Of a stretch of DNA of 64,000 nt, positions 1 to 7,422 are shown in pieces. This DNA is from Nitratireductor sp. Its GTDB lineage: Bacteria; Pseudomonadota; Alphaproteobacteria; Rhizobiales; Rhizobiaceae. Position 1 is the stretch's first letter, and the number at the start of each line of letters is the position of its first letter. The notes beneath the pieces were generated by a model. The model saw only the letters and a program-made list of their open reading frames with translations, had not been told where the DNA came from and ran no database searches. The position numbers and the translations under genes were made by a program. Location of the stretch: assembly GCF_017794765.1 (NCBI RefSeq), contig NZ_CP051236.1:1878388-1942387 (forward strand), in the 5' to 3' direction.

Positions 1-3
1 GGA

Positions 4-35
4 GATGGTGTGATCTACCGCAACCAGCATACCGG
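4..35. repeat. Left arm of a 32-base direct repeat in the GTA cluster
   Basis: Positions 4-35 match 1103-1134 at 31 of 32 bases; the only difference is A29 against G1128. The shared core begins gatggtgtgatctaccgcaa. Both copies contain a GTG codon (10 and 1109) opening the same short frame, beginning VIYRNQ, and the two sequences diverge after the repeat. The segment between the arms carries the unrecognised gene at 192-857. The arrangement looks like a duplication or insertion scar. No integrase or transposase is visible. Confidence 0.85.
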
Positions 36-180
36 CGAGGCGGTTCGCATCATGGCAAGCCCCCGGGGGAATTCCCGCACTAAAGTTGACGCGAAAATCC
101 TTTCAAAATTCTACTACAGATATAGGATGAGGGATGGTCTCAAAGAACAGCCGCACACACCCATTCCTGACACCGATTGA
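10..180 (+). CDS. Doubtful 56-aa ORF starting in the left repeat arm
   Basis: A GTG-started frame of 56 codons begins inside the left arm of the direct repeat. Its first residues, VIYRNQ, are the same as those of the ORF at 1109, after which the sequence is unrelated. It ends 11 bases before the ATG of the next gene. I recognise no domain. It is most likely a broken copy or a chance frame. Confidence 0.15.
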   Translation: MIYRNQHTGEAVRIMASPRGNSRTKVDAKILSKFYYRYRMRDGLKEQPHTPIPDTD

Positions 181-191
181 GACAGCGACCC

Positions 192-857
192 ATGAATATG
201 ATCGATGAAATCTGCGACCGTATTCTCGCCACGCTTGAGGAAAGTTGGGAACAGAACATTTTTACCCTGATCAATACGGTGTTCGAGCCACCTTCCCGTA
301 GTGATCTGGTTGAGTTTTGTGAGGCGGTTAGGTCTCTGCACCGGAAAGGACTTGCGCAGTTCTCGTGGGATACGGTGAAACCTGGCACGTGTCCTCCCAT
401 GTCGGAGGCTGAAACTGTGGAGTTTCTGCGTTCCATGGAGAGCTGGTTTGTCCTTGCGGATGACGGCTACTGGACCTGCAGCAAGGGCGATTTTGGCAGA
501 ATGAACATTCCGCAGGTCGTCATCGGGGAGGCGGGTGCTCTTATCGGTCAGAAGCTCGAATATGAACGCGGGACTGAATGGTGGACCGCGCGCAGCCAGA
601 CGCTGGACCGCATCCTGTGCATTCTTCTGGCGGAGTGGAAGCCGGAACTGGTGGAGAATCTTACAAAGCTCGACCGCACCTACACCGATCAGATGTGGAC
701 TTTTTACGGCTTGCTGGAAGATGGCGTTTCGGCGGAGGACCTGAAGTATCATCTGCTTGCTGCGGAGCGCATGCTTCCTGAGCTGGTGCCGGACTGGAAG
801 AGGATCGATCGGCTGGCCGGGCAGCTGCTGCAAGTGGACATTCCAGAGGACCGGTAG
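192..857 (+). CDS. Unrecognised 221-aa protein inserted beside the GTA cluster
   Basis: I do not recognise this protein. The ATG at 192 is chosen over a TTG at 177; a second ATG follows at 198. The product is soluble, acidic and rich in Trp and Leu, with no signal peptide or membrane segment. The N-terminal third (roughly residues 15-100) runs helix, helix, then a short stretch with GYWTC near its end, which is reminiscent of a winged-helix fold, but this is only an impression. Its base composition looks lower in G+C than the GTA genes to its right. It sits between the two arms of a 32-base direct repeat (4-35, 1103-1134), so it was probably acquired as an accessory gene. It is codirectional with the GTA genes. 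Confidence 0.6.
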   Translation: MNMIDEICDRILATLEESWEQNIFTLINTVFEPPSRSDLVEFCEAVRSLHRKGLAQFSWDTVKPGTCPPMSEAETVEFLRSMESWFVLADDGYWTCSKGDFGRMNIPQVVIGEAGALIGQKLEYERGTEWWTARSQTLDRILCILLAEWKPELVENLTKLDRTYTDQMWTFYGLLEDGVSAEDLKYHLLAAERMLPELVPDWKRIDRLAGQLLQVDIPEDR

Positions 858-1102
858 AACCCGCAATCGGTGTGATGACGGGTTGTCTTGCTCTCGGGTG
901 GGGGGCGCGGATCGACATGCGCTATGTCGACCATACGCGGTGAAATAACTCATTTCTAGGCTGTTGCTCGACAGGCGCGTGAACGATTTCACGAGCTGAC
1001 CCGCGGGGCGGTCCCCCATTTTAATCCTCTCTGGGGATGCAGGCGGTTACTGAAAGAGCTCTTTCGAAGCGGGTACAGATTTGAGCGCAATGCCAAAAGG
1101 GG

Positions 1103-1134
1103 GATGGTGTGATCTACCGCAACCAGCGTACCGG
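1103..1134. repeat. Right arm of the 32-base direct repeat
   Basis: Second copy of the repeat at 4-35, with one mismatch. It lies just upstream of the GTA membrane protein gene at 1354 and opens the 52-codon frame at 1109-1267. This copy may be the ancestral one, because its reading frame leads on toward the GTA genes. Confidence 0.85.
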
Positions 1135-1267
1135 CAGTGAGGCGGAACTGTATCGATATCTGGCGAAGGCTGTCGCCAAGCATGAGCGCCGGGAGTGCGC
1201 CTGCTTTGCTGCGAAAGAAGACTGCTTTAGCGCCTGTTTGATGATCCCGGCGACAGGCTCACCATGA
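1109..1267 (+). CDS. Possible 52-aa small protein upstream of the GTA genes
   Basis: A GTG-started frame begins inside the right repeat arm and ends 86 bases before the GTA membrane protein gene. The product starts VIYRNQRTGSEAELYRYLAK and is cysteine-rich later, with ECAC and EDC motifs. No family is recognised. It could be a genuine small gene of the cluster or the 3' part of a gene broken by the duplication that made the repeat. Confidence 0.25.
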   Translation: MIYRNQRTGSEAELYRYLAKAVAKHERRECACFAAKEDCFSACLMIPATGSP

Positions 1268-1353
1268 GTGCTGCCTGACGTTTGGATGCTGCGTAGGCGG
1301 CCGGGCATTTGAGCCCGGATATTTCAACAAGATCCCGAACGAGGATTTTTCCG

Positions 1354-1713
1354 ATGACCGACATGACCCATGCGGGCTGGATATGGCTCGCAAAGGGGGC
1401 TGGCGCTGTGGCCGGCTCCGCCATTTCGCTTGCCTATATCCTGCCCAATCACCGGCGCGATGCGGCGATCCGCTTTGCGGTCGGTGTGGTGTGCGGGATG
1501 GTTTTCGGCGGGGCGACGGGGCTGAAGCTTGCCGAAATTCTGGAACTGACGGAACGGCTGGGCGCGGCCGAAACCATGCTGATGGGAGCGGCTGTTGCGA
1601 GCCTTTGCGCCTGGAGCGCCATCGGCCTGGCGCTACGGTATTTTCAGGCGCGCCCGGTTGCGCCGCTGCCGCATGGCCGTACCGACACTCTTCACGATGA
1701 GAAAGGACGCTAG
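1354..1713 (+). CDS. Small GTA-cluster membrane protein (DUF6107-like)
   Basis: A 119-aa integral membrane protein with about three hydrophobic segments (residues 14-29, 38-60, 73-93) and a polar C-terminus. An upstream TTG at 1309 is open, but the ATG at 1354 is preferred because GAGGA lies 8 bases before it. The gene ends three bases before the prohead protease. Rhizobial GTA clusters commonly carry a short membrane protein at this spot between portal and protease genes; I believe this is the DUF6107 family, from memory. Its role in particle production is unknown. Confidence 0.7.
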   Translation: MTDMTHAGWIWLAKGAGAVAGSAISLAYILPNHRRDAAIRFAVGVVCGMVFGGATGLKLAEILELTERLGAAETMLMGAAVASLCAWSAIGLALRYFQARPVAPLPHGRTDTLHDEKGR

Positions 1714-1716
1714 AGC

Positions 1717-2400
1717 ATGCAGGCAAAGATCGCGCCAATGCCCGATGAGCGCAAATATGCCGGGCTCGATATCGAGACGGTCGAGGCGGACGGGACGTTC
1801 TCTGGCTATGCGAGCCTGTTCGGGAAGGTCGACCTTGGCCGTGACGCGGTGGAGCGGGGCGCGTTTGCGCGCTCGCTCGAAAAACGCGGGGCGGCCGGGG
1901 TGCGCATGCTTTTCCAGCACGACCCGAACCAGCCCATCGGCACCTGGGAGGAACTGCGCGAAGACGCACGCGGCCTTCTGGTGCGGGGAAGGTTGGCGCT
2001 TGGTGTCGCCAGGGCACGGGAGGTCTGGGAGCTGATGCGCGACCGGGCGCTCGACGGGCTTTCCATTGGCTTTCGCACCGTAAAGGCAAAGACGGAGGCC
2101 AAAACCGGTGTGCGCCGGATCGTGGAAGCGGATCTCTGGGAGATTTCCGTGGTCACCTTTCCCATGCTGCCGGAGGCGCGTGTGGAAGAGGTGAAGACGG
2201 AGGGAAGGGGCGCGCTGTTGCCCACGGCGCGCGACTTTGAGCGTTGGCTGACGCGGGATGCCGGCCTGACGCGGCGCGAGGCCCGAATGGTGATCGCCAA
2301 GGGTTTTGGCGCCTTGAGACGCGAGCGGGACGCCGCGCGGGGCATTGATGACGGGCTGGCGGCGGTGATCCGTCAGGCGGCCCGCATGTTCAACGATTGA
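1717..2400 (+). CDS. GTA prohead protease, HK97 family (gp4-like)
   Basis: A 227-aa HK97-type prohead maturation protease. It matures the head by removing the N-terminal scaffolding domain of the capsid protein encoded next. The core spans about residues 14-165, with the catalytic histidine in MLFQHDPNQPIG (H68) and the serine in DGLSIGF (S116). The length is normal. The C-terminal 50 residues are basic and helical. It starts three bases after the small membrane gene and is followed 10 bases later by the capsid gene, the order seen in RcGTA and in many siphophages. Confidence 0.93.
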   Translation: MQAKIAPMPDERKYAGLDIETVEADGTFSGYASLFGKVDLGRDAVERGAFARSLEKRGAAGVRMLFQHDPNQPIGTWEELREDARGLLVRGRLALGVARAREVWELMRDRALDGLSIGFRTVKAKTEAKTGVRRIVEADLWEISVVTFPMLPEARVEEVKTEGRGALLPTARDFERWLTRDAGLTRREARMVIAKGFGALRRERDAARGIDDGLAAVIRQAARMFND

Positions 2401-2410
2401 GGATGAAGAC

Positions 2411-3667
2411 ATGACGGCAGGACTGGCAAAACGCGCGCCGGAGGTGAAATCGGCGCTGGACGAGGGTGACGTGACGGGCGCCTTCCATGAATTCATGCAC
2501 GCGTTCGAGAGCTTCAAGGAAGCCAACAACCAAAAGCTGAAGCAGCTGGAAACGCGTAGCGCCGATGTGGTGACATCGGAGAAGGTGGAGCGCATTTCGC
2601 GAGCGCTGGACGAGCACAAGCAGGCGCTTGATACGCTGGTCCTGAAGAGGACACGGCCCGTCCTGGGGCGCGGCGGCGCGACGGCGCTGCAGGATCTCGA
2701 ACGCAAGCAGGCATTTGAGGCCTACATGCGCTCCGGCGATGAGCGCGACCTGCGTTCGCTGGAAGAAAAGGCAATGTCCTACGGTTCGGCACCGGATGGC
2801 GGCTATCTGGTGCCAAATGAGACCGAAGCGGCCATCGGCACACGGCTTTCAGAGCTTTCACCAATCCGCTCCATTGCCTCGGTTCGGCAGGTTTCGAGCG
2901 CGGTGTTGAAAAAGCCGTTTGCCGTGTCTGGCCCGGCGGTGGGCTGGGTGGCCGAGACGGCGGCGCGCCCGGAGACGGCGGCGGGCACGCTGGATGAGCT
3001 GCAGTTTCCCACCGCTGAGCTCTATGCCATGCCGGCGGCGACCGCGATGCTTCTGGATGACGCCGTGGTCGATCTCGACCAGTGGATTGCCAGCGAAGTG
3101 GAGACCGCCTTTGCCGAGCAGGAGGGTGCGGCTTTCGTTAACGGTGACGGGATCAACAAGCCGAAAGGCTTCCTCAGCTATCCGCAGACGGACGAAACCG
3201 GCTGGAGCTGGGGCAATGTCGGTTACAATGTGACCGGTGTCAGCGGCGACCTCCCTGTAAGTGATGCATCCGACGTCCTTGTCGACCTGGTCTATGCCGT
3301 CAAGGCCGGCTACCGCCAGAACGCAAACTGGGTAATGAACCGCAAGACCCAGGCGACTCTGCGCAAGCTGAAGGACGCAGACGGCAACTATATGTGGCAG
3401 CCGCCCGCCACGCCCGGAAGCCGTGCCATGCTGATGGGATTCCCGCTGGTTGAAGCAGAGGATATGCCTGACATTGGCGCGGACGCAACACCAATCGCTT
3501 TTGGCGATTTTCGCCGCTTCTACCTGGTGGTGGATCGGGCCGGCGTCCGCGTGCTTCGCGATCCGTACTCTGCCAAACCCTATGTGCTGTTCTACACGAC
3601 GAAGCGTGTGGGCGGTGGCATCCAGGATTTCGATGCGGTGAAGCTCCTGAAATTCGGCACGGTGTAA
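2411..3667 (+). CDS. GTA major capsid protein, HK97 fold (gp5-like)
   Basis: A 418-aa major capsid protein. Residues 1 to about 120 form a charged helical region, the scaffolding or delta domain expected to be cleaved by the upstream protease. The HK97 fold follows, from about residue 125 (GSAPDGGYLVP) to the end (VKLLKFGTV). A GC-rich hairpin with a T run comes right after the stop, as often found behind highly expressed capsid genes. The frame is intact and of normal length. Confidence 0.95.
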   Translation: MTAGLAKRAPEVKSALDEGDVTGAFHEFMHAFESFKEANNQKLKQLETRSADVVTSEKVERISRALDEHKQALDTLVLKRTRPVLGRGGATALQDLERKQAFEAYMRSGDERDLRSLEEKAMSYGSAPDGGYLVPNETEAAIGTRLSELSPIRSIASVRQVSSAVLKKPFAVSGPAVGWVAETAARPETAAGTLDELQFPTAELYAMPAATAMLLDDAVVDLDQWIASEVETAFAEQEGAAFVNGDGINKPKGFLSYPQTDETGWSWGNVGYNVTGVSGDLPVSDASDVLVDLVYAVKAGYRQNANWVMNRKTQATLRKLKDADGNYMWQPPATPGSRAMLMGFPLVEAEDMPDIGADATPIAFGDFRRFYLVVDRAGVRVLRDPYSAKPYVLFYTTKRVGGGIQDFDAVKLLKFGTV

Positions 3668-3692
3668 CCCTCCCTGCACGACCATGCCGACG

Positions 3693-3723
3693 CGGCCCCG
3701 GGAAGCTTTTCCGGGGCCGTTTT
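3693..3723 (+). terminator. Rho-independent terminator behind the capsid gene
   Basis: cggccccgg (3693-3701) pairs with ccggggccg (3711-3719). The inner GAA/TTT bases extend the stem to about 12 base pairs around a tiny loop, and TTTT follows. It sits 26 bases after the capsid stop and 21 bases before the next gene's ATG, so it probably acts as a partial terminator that raises capsid output over the tail genes. Confidence 0.9.
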
Positions 3724-3743
3724 CTTTGAACGGGAGTTTCTGC

Positions 3744-4313
3744 ATGACGCTATTTCGAACGGTCGACCCGCTGGTCGAACCGGTAACGCTCGCCGAGGTG
3801 AAGGCGCATCTTCGTCTTGAGCAGGTGAGTGAGGATGTGCTCATTGAAGGGCTGATCCGCGCCGCGCGCGAGGAGGTGGAGAAGACGACCGGACAGGCAC
3901 TGATCGACCAGTCATGGCGGCTGACCCTGGACGACTGGCCGCCAGGCGAAGTGTTGTATCTGCACCGGACCCCGGTGCGGGAAGTGCTATCGGTAACGGT
4001 GTTCGACGCAGACGGAGCCGCTTCGATTGTCGATCCATCAACCTATCGGCTGGATGCGCATTCCGAGCCGGCTCGACTGGCTTTGAAGGCGCGGCCGCTA
4101 CCGGGCCAAAGGCTGAACGGCATCGAGATCGATTTCAGGGCCGGCTACGGAGAAGCGGGGACGGATGTCCCGGATCTTCTGCGGCGGGCCATTCTCATTC
4201 TGGTGACGTACTGGTTCGAGTTCCGGGCCGCATTTGATGCTGGAGACCAGCCCGTATCGCTGCCATCTGGCTTTCAGCGGCTCGTGAATGGCTATCGAAA
4301 GCCGAGGCTGTGA
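3744..4313 (+). CDS. Head-tail connector (gp6-like adaptor)
   Basis: A 189-aa adaptor that attaches the tail to the portal vertex. The opening, with a long helix in AEVKAHLRLEQ and RAAREEVEKTTGQALIDQSW, is typical of the gp6/TIGR02215 connector family. An upstream ATG at 3684 is in frame but would place translation start inside the terminator, so the ATG at 3744 with GGGAG 8 bases upstream is used. Its stop overlaps the start of the next gene (TGATG). Confidence 0.9.
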   Translation: MTLFRTVDPLVEPVTLAEVKAHLRLEQVSEDVLIEGLIRAAREEVEKTTGQALIDQSWRLTLDDWPPGEVLYLHRTPVREVLSVTVFDADGAASIVDPSTYRLDAHSEPARLALKARPLPGQRLNGIEIDFRAGYGEAGTDVPDLLRRAILILVTYWFEFRAAFDAGDQPVSLPSGFQRLVNGYRKPRL

Positions 4314-4648
4314 TGCGTGTACAGTTCATCGATCCAGGCGCATTCCGGACGGAACTCAGCCTGCGGCGGGCGGCGCTTGTCTCGGACGACGCTGGCGGAC
4401 ACACGGAAAACTGGAGCGAGGTCGCGACAGTTTTCGGTTTCATCGAACCAGTGAGGGCAGCGGCGCCCTTCGGTGCGGGACAAAGCCACGAACGGGTGAC
4501 CCACCGCATCACGCTGCGGTTTCGGTCCGGCGTGACAGGTGGCATGCAGCTCGCACGGGGACCGCGGAATTTTTCCATTCTGACGGCACACGATCCCGAT
4601 GAGACAGGCCGCTACCTGGTCTGCCTCTGTGAGGAGGAGCAGACATGA
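4313..4648 (+). CDS. Phage head closure protein (gp7-like stopper)
   Basis: A 111-aa beta-rich protein of the phage head-tail joining family (PF05521/TIGR01563). The features that suggest this are the short domain, the opening FIDPGAFRTELSLRR, the central GQSHERVTHRITLRFR strand pair and the terminal YLVCLCEE strand. It seals the DNA exit channel below the connector. A GTG three bases upstream (4310) is an alternative start. Both ends overlap neighbouring genes by 1-4 bases, indicating translational coupling. Confidence 0.88.
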   Translation: MRVQFIDPGAFRTELSLRRAALVSDDAGGHTENWSEVATVFGFIEPVRAAAPFGAGQSHERVTHRITLRFRSGVTGGMQLARGPRNFSILTAHDPDETGRYLVCLCEEEQT

Positions 4649-4809
4649 AGATGAGCATGCGACTGACTGGCGAAGGGCTGGGCCGGGCACTGCGGCGGCT
4701 ATCGCACCAGGTGGCCGAGGTGGGAGAAATCGCACGGCGTGCAGAGCACAAAGAGCTGAAAGCGGATGTAAAAACGCAGGAGCGTGACGATGCTCGCCGC
4801 CGCGTTTGA
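4645..4809 (+). CDS. Possible 54-aa remnant of an HK97-gp10-type neck protein
   Basis: A short frame begins with an ATGA overlap on the head closure gene and runs 20 bases into the next gene. The product is basic and helical, opening MKMSMRLTGEGLGRALRRLS. In many siphophages an HK97-gp10-family protein of about 120-150 residues sits exactly here, between head closure and tail terminator, and begins with a similar helix. RcGTA lacks it. This may be a truncated remnant or a genuine small protein; the overlap start and the gap it fills favour real translation. Confidence 0.45.
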   Translation: MKMSMRLTGEGLGRALRRLSHQVAEVGEIARRAEHKELKADVKTQERDDARRRV

Positions 4810-5197
4810 ACTGCAGAAGGCGGTGTTTGGGACGCTGGCTGCAGATGCAGGGCTGACAGGCGCATTGGGCGGCGAAAAGTTTTACGATCTGGCGCCAGCG
4901 CGAACGGCTTACCCATATGTCACATTCGGACCAACCAGCACTCACGACTGGAGTACGGATACCGAGGAAGGCAGCGAGCACTTCTTCACAATCAACGTCT
5001 GGGCGAACGGCAAGGGCCGACGCGAAGCGCTGCAGCTGATGGATCGAGTCGACAAGGCTCTTATGACCGCGCCGCTGGCGGTCGCTGGACACCATCTGAT
5101 CAACCTGCGCCGTGAGGGCAGTGAAGTCCACTTCGACGAAGACCTCATTGCCTATCACGGGCTGATGCGCTTTCGCGCTGCGATAGAGCCGGTTTGA
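4790..5197 (+). CDS. Tail terminator, DUF3168 family (gp8-like)
   Basis: A 135-aa DUF3168 protein that caps the tail tube at the head end. Supporting features are the N-terminal helix AAFELQKAVFGTL, then YPYVTFGPTSTHDWS, the TINVWANGKG strand and the GRREALQLMDRVDKAL helix. The ATG at 4790 is preferred to a GTG at 4784. The gene overlaps the preceding small ORF and is 28 bases from the tail tube gene. Confidence 0.88.
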   Translation: MLAAAFELQKAVFGTLAADAGLTGALGGEKFYDLAPARTAYPYVTFGPTSTHDWSTDTEEGSEHFFTINVWANGKGRREALQLMDRVDKALMTAPLAVAGHHLINLRREGSEVHFDEDLIAYHGLMRFRAAIEPV

Positions 5198-5225
5198 CAC
5201 ATCAACATTTCCCTGGAGGACAAGC

Positions 5226-5642
5226 ATGGTTGCCAAGAAAGGCAAGGACCTGCTCCTGAAGCTCGATACGAGCGGGGCCGGAACATTCACCACCGTTGCA
5301 GGACTGCGTGCCAAGCGCCTTGCCTTCAACAGTGAGACTGTAGACGTGACGAATGCGGACTCGGCTGGCCGTTGGCGGGAGCTGCTTTCCGGCAGCGGAG
5401 TGCAGCGGGCCGCAATCAGCGGTTCCGGCATCTTCAAGGACAGCGCTTCGGATACCGCGATTCGCAGCCGGTTCTTTGGCAGTGAGATAGCCGACTGGCA
5501 GTTGACGATACCGGATTTCGGGGTCGTGTCTGGGCCGTTCCAGATCACCGCGCTGGAGTATGGCGGCAATCACGATGGTGAGGTGACCTTCGAGATCGCT
5601 CTGGAATCGGCCGGTGCCGTGAACTTTGCGGAGGTCCCATGA
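5226..5642 (+). CDS. Major tail tube protein (gp9-like)
   Basis: A 138-aa phage major tail protein of the TIGR02126 type, the monomer of the tail tube. It opens MVAKKGKDLLLKLD and contains the family features of an early RAKRLAFNSETVDVTNADS stretch, a central GIFKDSASD and a late ALEYGGNHDGEVTFEIALES. A strong GGAGGA ribosome site lies before the ATG. The stop overlaps the next start. Confidence 0.92.
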   Translation: MVAKKGKDLLLKLDTSGAGTFTTVAGLRAKRLAFNSETVDVTNADSAGRWRELLSGSGVQRAAISGSGIFKDSASDTAIRSRFFGSEIADWQLTIPDFGVVSGPFQITALEYGGNHDGEVTFEIALESAGAVNFAEVP

Positions 5643-5977
5643 TCAGCGTCAACCGCAGGCGTGGCGAGGTGGCGGCGCGGATCGACGGCACAGACTACAC
5701 GCTTTGCCTGACACTGGGAGCTCTGGCCGAACTCGAAGATGCCTTTGCGGCAGACGACCTTAGCGAACTCGCGAAACGGTTTTCGAGTGGGCGCCTCTCG
5801 GCGCGTGACATGCTGCGTGTAATCGCTGCCGGTTTGCGTGGCGGCGGTCACGCGGTGAGCGACGAGGATGTGCGTGCGATGCGTTGCGAAGAGGGTGCGG
5901 CAGGGCTTGCGCGGGTTGTAAGCGCTTTGTTGATCGCGACTTTCGGCGGCGCGGAGGGCCCCACTCAAAACCCTTGA
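5639..5977 (+). CDS. GTA gp10-like tail assembly protein
   Basis: A 112-aa member of the GTA gp10 family (PF11836), which follows the tail tube gene in RcGTA-type clusters. It opens with a beta hairpin (NRRRGEVAARIDGTDYTLCL) and continues with helical segments around LGALAELEDAFAADD and LSARDMLRVIAAGLRGG. It is probably a tail assembly chaperone rather than a virion component. Its start overlaps the preceding stop by 4 bases and its own stop overlaps the TTG start of the next gene. Confidence 0.88.
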   Translation: MISVNRRRGEVAARIDGTDYTLCLTLGALAELEDAFAADDLSELAKRFSSGRLSARDMLRVIAAGLRGGGHAVSDEDVRAMRCEEGAAGLARVVSALLIATFGGAEGPTQNP

Positions 5978-6195
5978 ACGCCGCAGCAGCCCCCGCAAGG
6001 CCTTTTCCCTGGGATGAGGTGATGGGATTTGCTTTTGGGATGCTGCGGCTTTCACCCGGTGCGTTCTGGTCCATGACGCCGCGTGAACTGAACTGTGCCC
6101 TGCAGACGCTGCAGGGCGGCGTCCCAGGTGCACCGGCGCGCAATGATCTTGACCTACTGATGCAACGGTTTCCGGACCGTGACGTCGGAGAATGA
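5974..6195 (+). CDS. Phage tail assembly chaperone, TIGR02216 type (gp10.1-like)
   Basis: A 73-aa protein starting at a TTG that overlaps the previous stop (TTGA). The motif PFPWDEVMGFAFGMLRLSP followed by FWSMTPRELNCAL is typical of the small TIGR02216 chaperones encoded between gp10 and the tape measure. In this phage group the pair of chaperones is thought to load onto the tape measure during tail assembly. A longer upstream frame is open, but it would overlap gp10 extensively. Confidence 0.85.
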   Translation: MNAAAAPARPFPWDEVMGFAFGMLRLSPGAFWSMTPRELNCALQTLQGGVPGAPARNDLDLLMQRFPDRDVGE

Positions 6196-6210
6196 GCGGA
6201 GGCTGTTTCC

Positions 6211-6762
6211 TTGGAAGACATGACTTTTGAAATCCGCGCGGACACCAAGCCGTTTGCGGAGGCGCTGGGCGAACTGGAGAAACTGGCGGATGGCTTTGGG
6301 CGGCAGATGACCGGGGCGCTGAAAAGCGCGGTGGTGAGCGGCAAATCGTTTGAGGATGTGCTGCGCAGCATCGGCCTAAACCTGGCAAGCATGGCGCTTT
6401 CGCAGGCGCTGCAACCCCTCGCAGCGCTGGGCTCGTCGCTTTTCTCAAGTGCGTTCGGTGGCATGACGCCCTTTGCCAAAGGGGGAGTTGTACCCTTTGC
6501 CGACGGCGGGGTCGTCTCCTCGCCAACCTATTTCCCGATGGGAGGCAGGGTAGGATTAATGGGGGAGGCAGGCGCAGAAGCGATCTTGCCCCTGCAGCGT
6601 GGTGCCGACGGGCGGCTGGGTGTCGCTTCAGGAGGCGGTGCGCCCGCTGCAAACATCGTTTTCAACGTTTCGACACCGGACGCGGCATCGTTCCGCAAGT
6701 CGCAGGCCCAGATCACCGGCATGCTGGCGCGCGCCGTATCGCGTGGTGCGAAGACCTTTTGA
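6211..6762 (+). CDS. Short tail tape measure protein (gp11-like)
   Basis: A 183-aa tape measure protein that sets tail length. The N-terminal half is helical. The C-terminal half has the lambda-type glycine-rich signature FAKGGVVPFADGGVV and MGEAGAEAILPLQRG. It is very short for a tape measure, which fits the stubby tail of a GTA. TTG at 6211, with GCGGAGG 8 bases upstream, is preferred; an ATG at 6220 is an alternative. Confidence 0.88.
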   Translation: MEDMTFEIRADTKPFAEALGELEKLADGFGRQMTGALKSAVVSGKSFEDVLRSIGLNLASMALSQALQPLAALGSSLFSSAFGGMTPFAKGGVVPFADGGVVSSPTYFPMGGRVGLMGEAGAEAILPLQRGADGRLGVASGGGAPAANIVFNVSTPDAASFRKSQAQITGMLARAVSRGAKTF

Positions 6763-6780
6763 GGCAGGAGAAGAACCGGC

Positions 6781-7422
6781 ATGAACGCCTTTCACGATGT
6801 GCGGTTTCCCGTGGCTATTTCGTTTGGAGCCACGGGAGGACCGGAACGACGTAACGAAATCGTGGAACTGGTGTCTGGCCGCGAGAAGCGCAATGCGCGA
6901 CAGGCGCTGGCTCGGCGGTATTACGATGTTGGCACGGGGTTGCGTTCGCTCGACGATGTGCATGAGGTCATCGCATTCTTCGAGGCACGGCGCGGTTCGC
7001 TTCACGGATACCGGTTTCGCGATCCTTTTGACATGAAGTCGTGCGCGCCGTCAGGAACGCCGGCCGCAAATGATCAGATTGTGGGCACAGGTGACGGCGT
7101 TACGGTCCGCTTCGGGCTTGTGAAGACATATGGTGAGGGCCCCGACGCGGTGAAGCGCCCGATCACCCACCCCGTCGCGGATACGGTGCTTGTCGCCGTC
7201 GACGGTGTACTTCAGCAAACCTCGCTCGACTATGCAATCGACAGTCTTACCGGAGAACTGGTGTTTCAGCCCCAGGCCGTGCCCGCTGAGGGCGCCATTG
7301 TAACGGCCGGGTTCGAATTCGACGTGCCGGTCCGTTTCGATATTGAAAGACTGTCCGTCAGCCTCAGCGCTTTCAAGGCAGGGCAAATTCCGACGATCCC
7401 GCTGGTGGAGATACTTGCATGA
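6781..7422 (+). CDS. Distal tail protein, DUF2460/TIGR02217 (gp12-like)
   Basis: A 213-aa DUF2460 protein, the distal tail protein that ends the tube. Diagnostic features are the opening FHDVRFPVAISFGATGGPER, then FEARRGSLHGYRFRDPFD in the middle and DVPVRFDIERLSVSL near the C-terminus. A GGCAGGAGAAG ribosome site precedes the ATG. The stop overlaps the hub gene by 4 bases. Confidence 0.93.
   Translation: MNAFHDVRFPVAISFGATGGPERRNEIVELVSGREKRNARQALARRYYDVGTGLRSLDDVHEVIAFFEARRGSLHGYRFRDPFDMKSCAPSGTPAANDQIVGTGDGVTVRFGLVKTYGEGPDAVKRPITHPVADTVLVAVDGVLQQTSLDYAIDSLTGELVFQPQAVPAEGAIVTAGFEFDVPVRFDIERLSVSLSAFKAGQIPTIPLVEILA

Noticed and set aside
912..930. Short hairpin tcgacat-gcgct-atgtcga after the unknown gene
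   Set aside because: Seven base pairs without a T run; too weak to call a terminator, though it may be one.
1633..2706. Minus-strand frames across the GTA protease and capsid genes
   Set aside because: They oppose canonical phage genes and are Arg/Pro/Ser-rich, typical of antisense translation.
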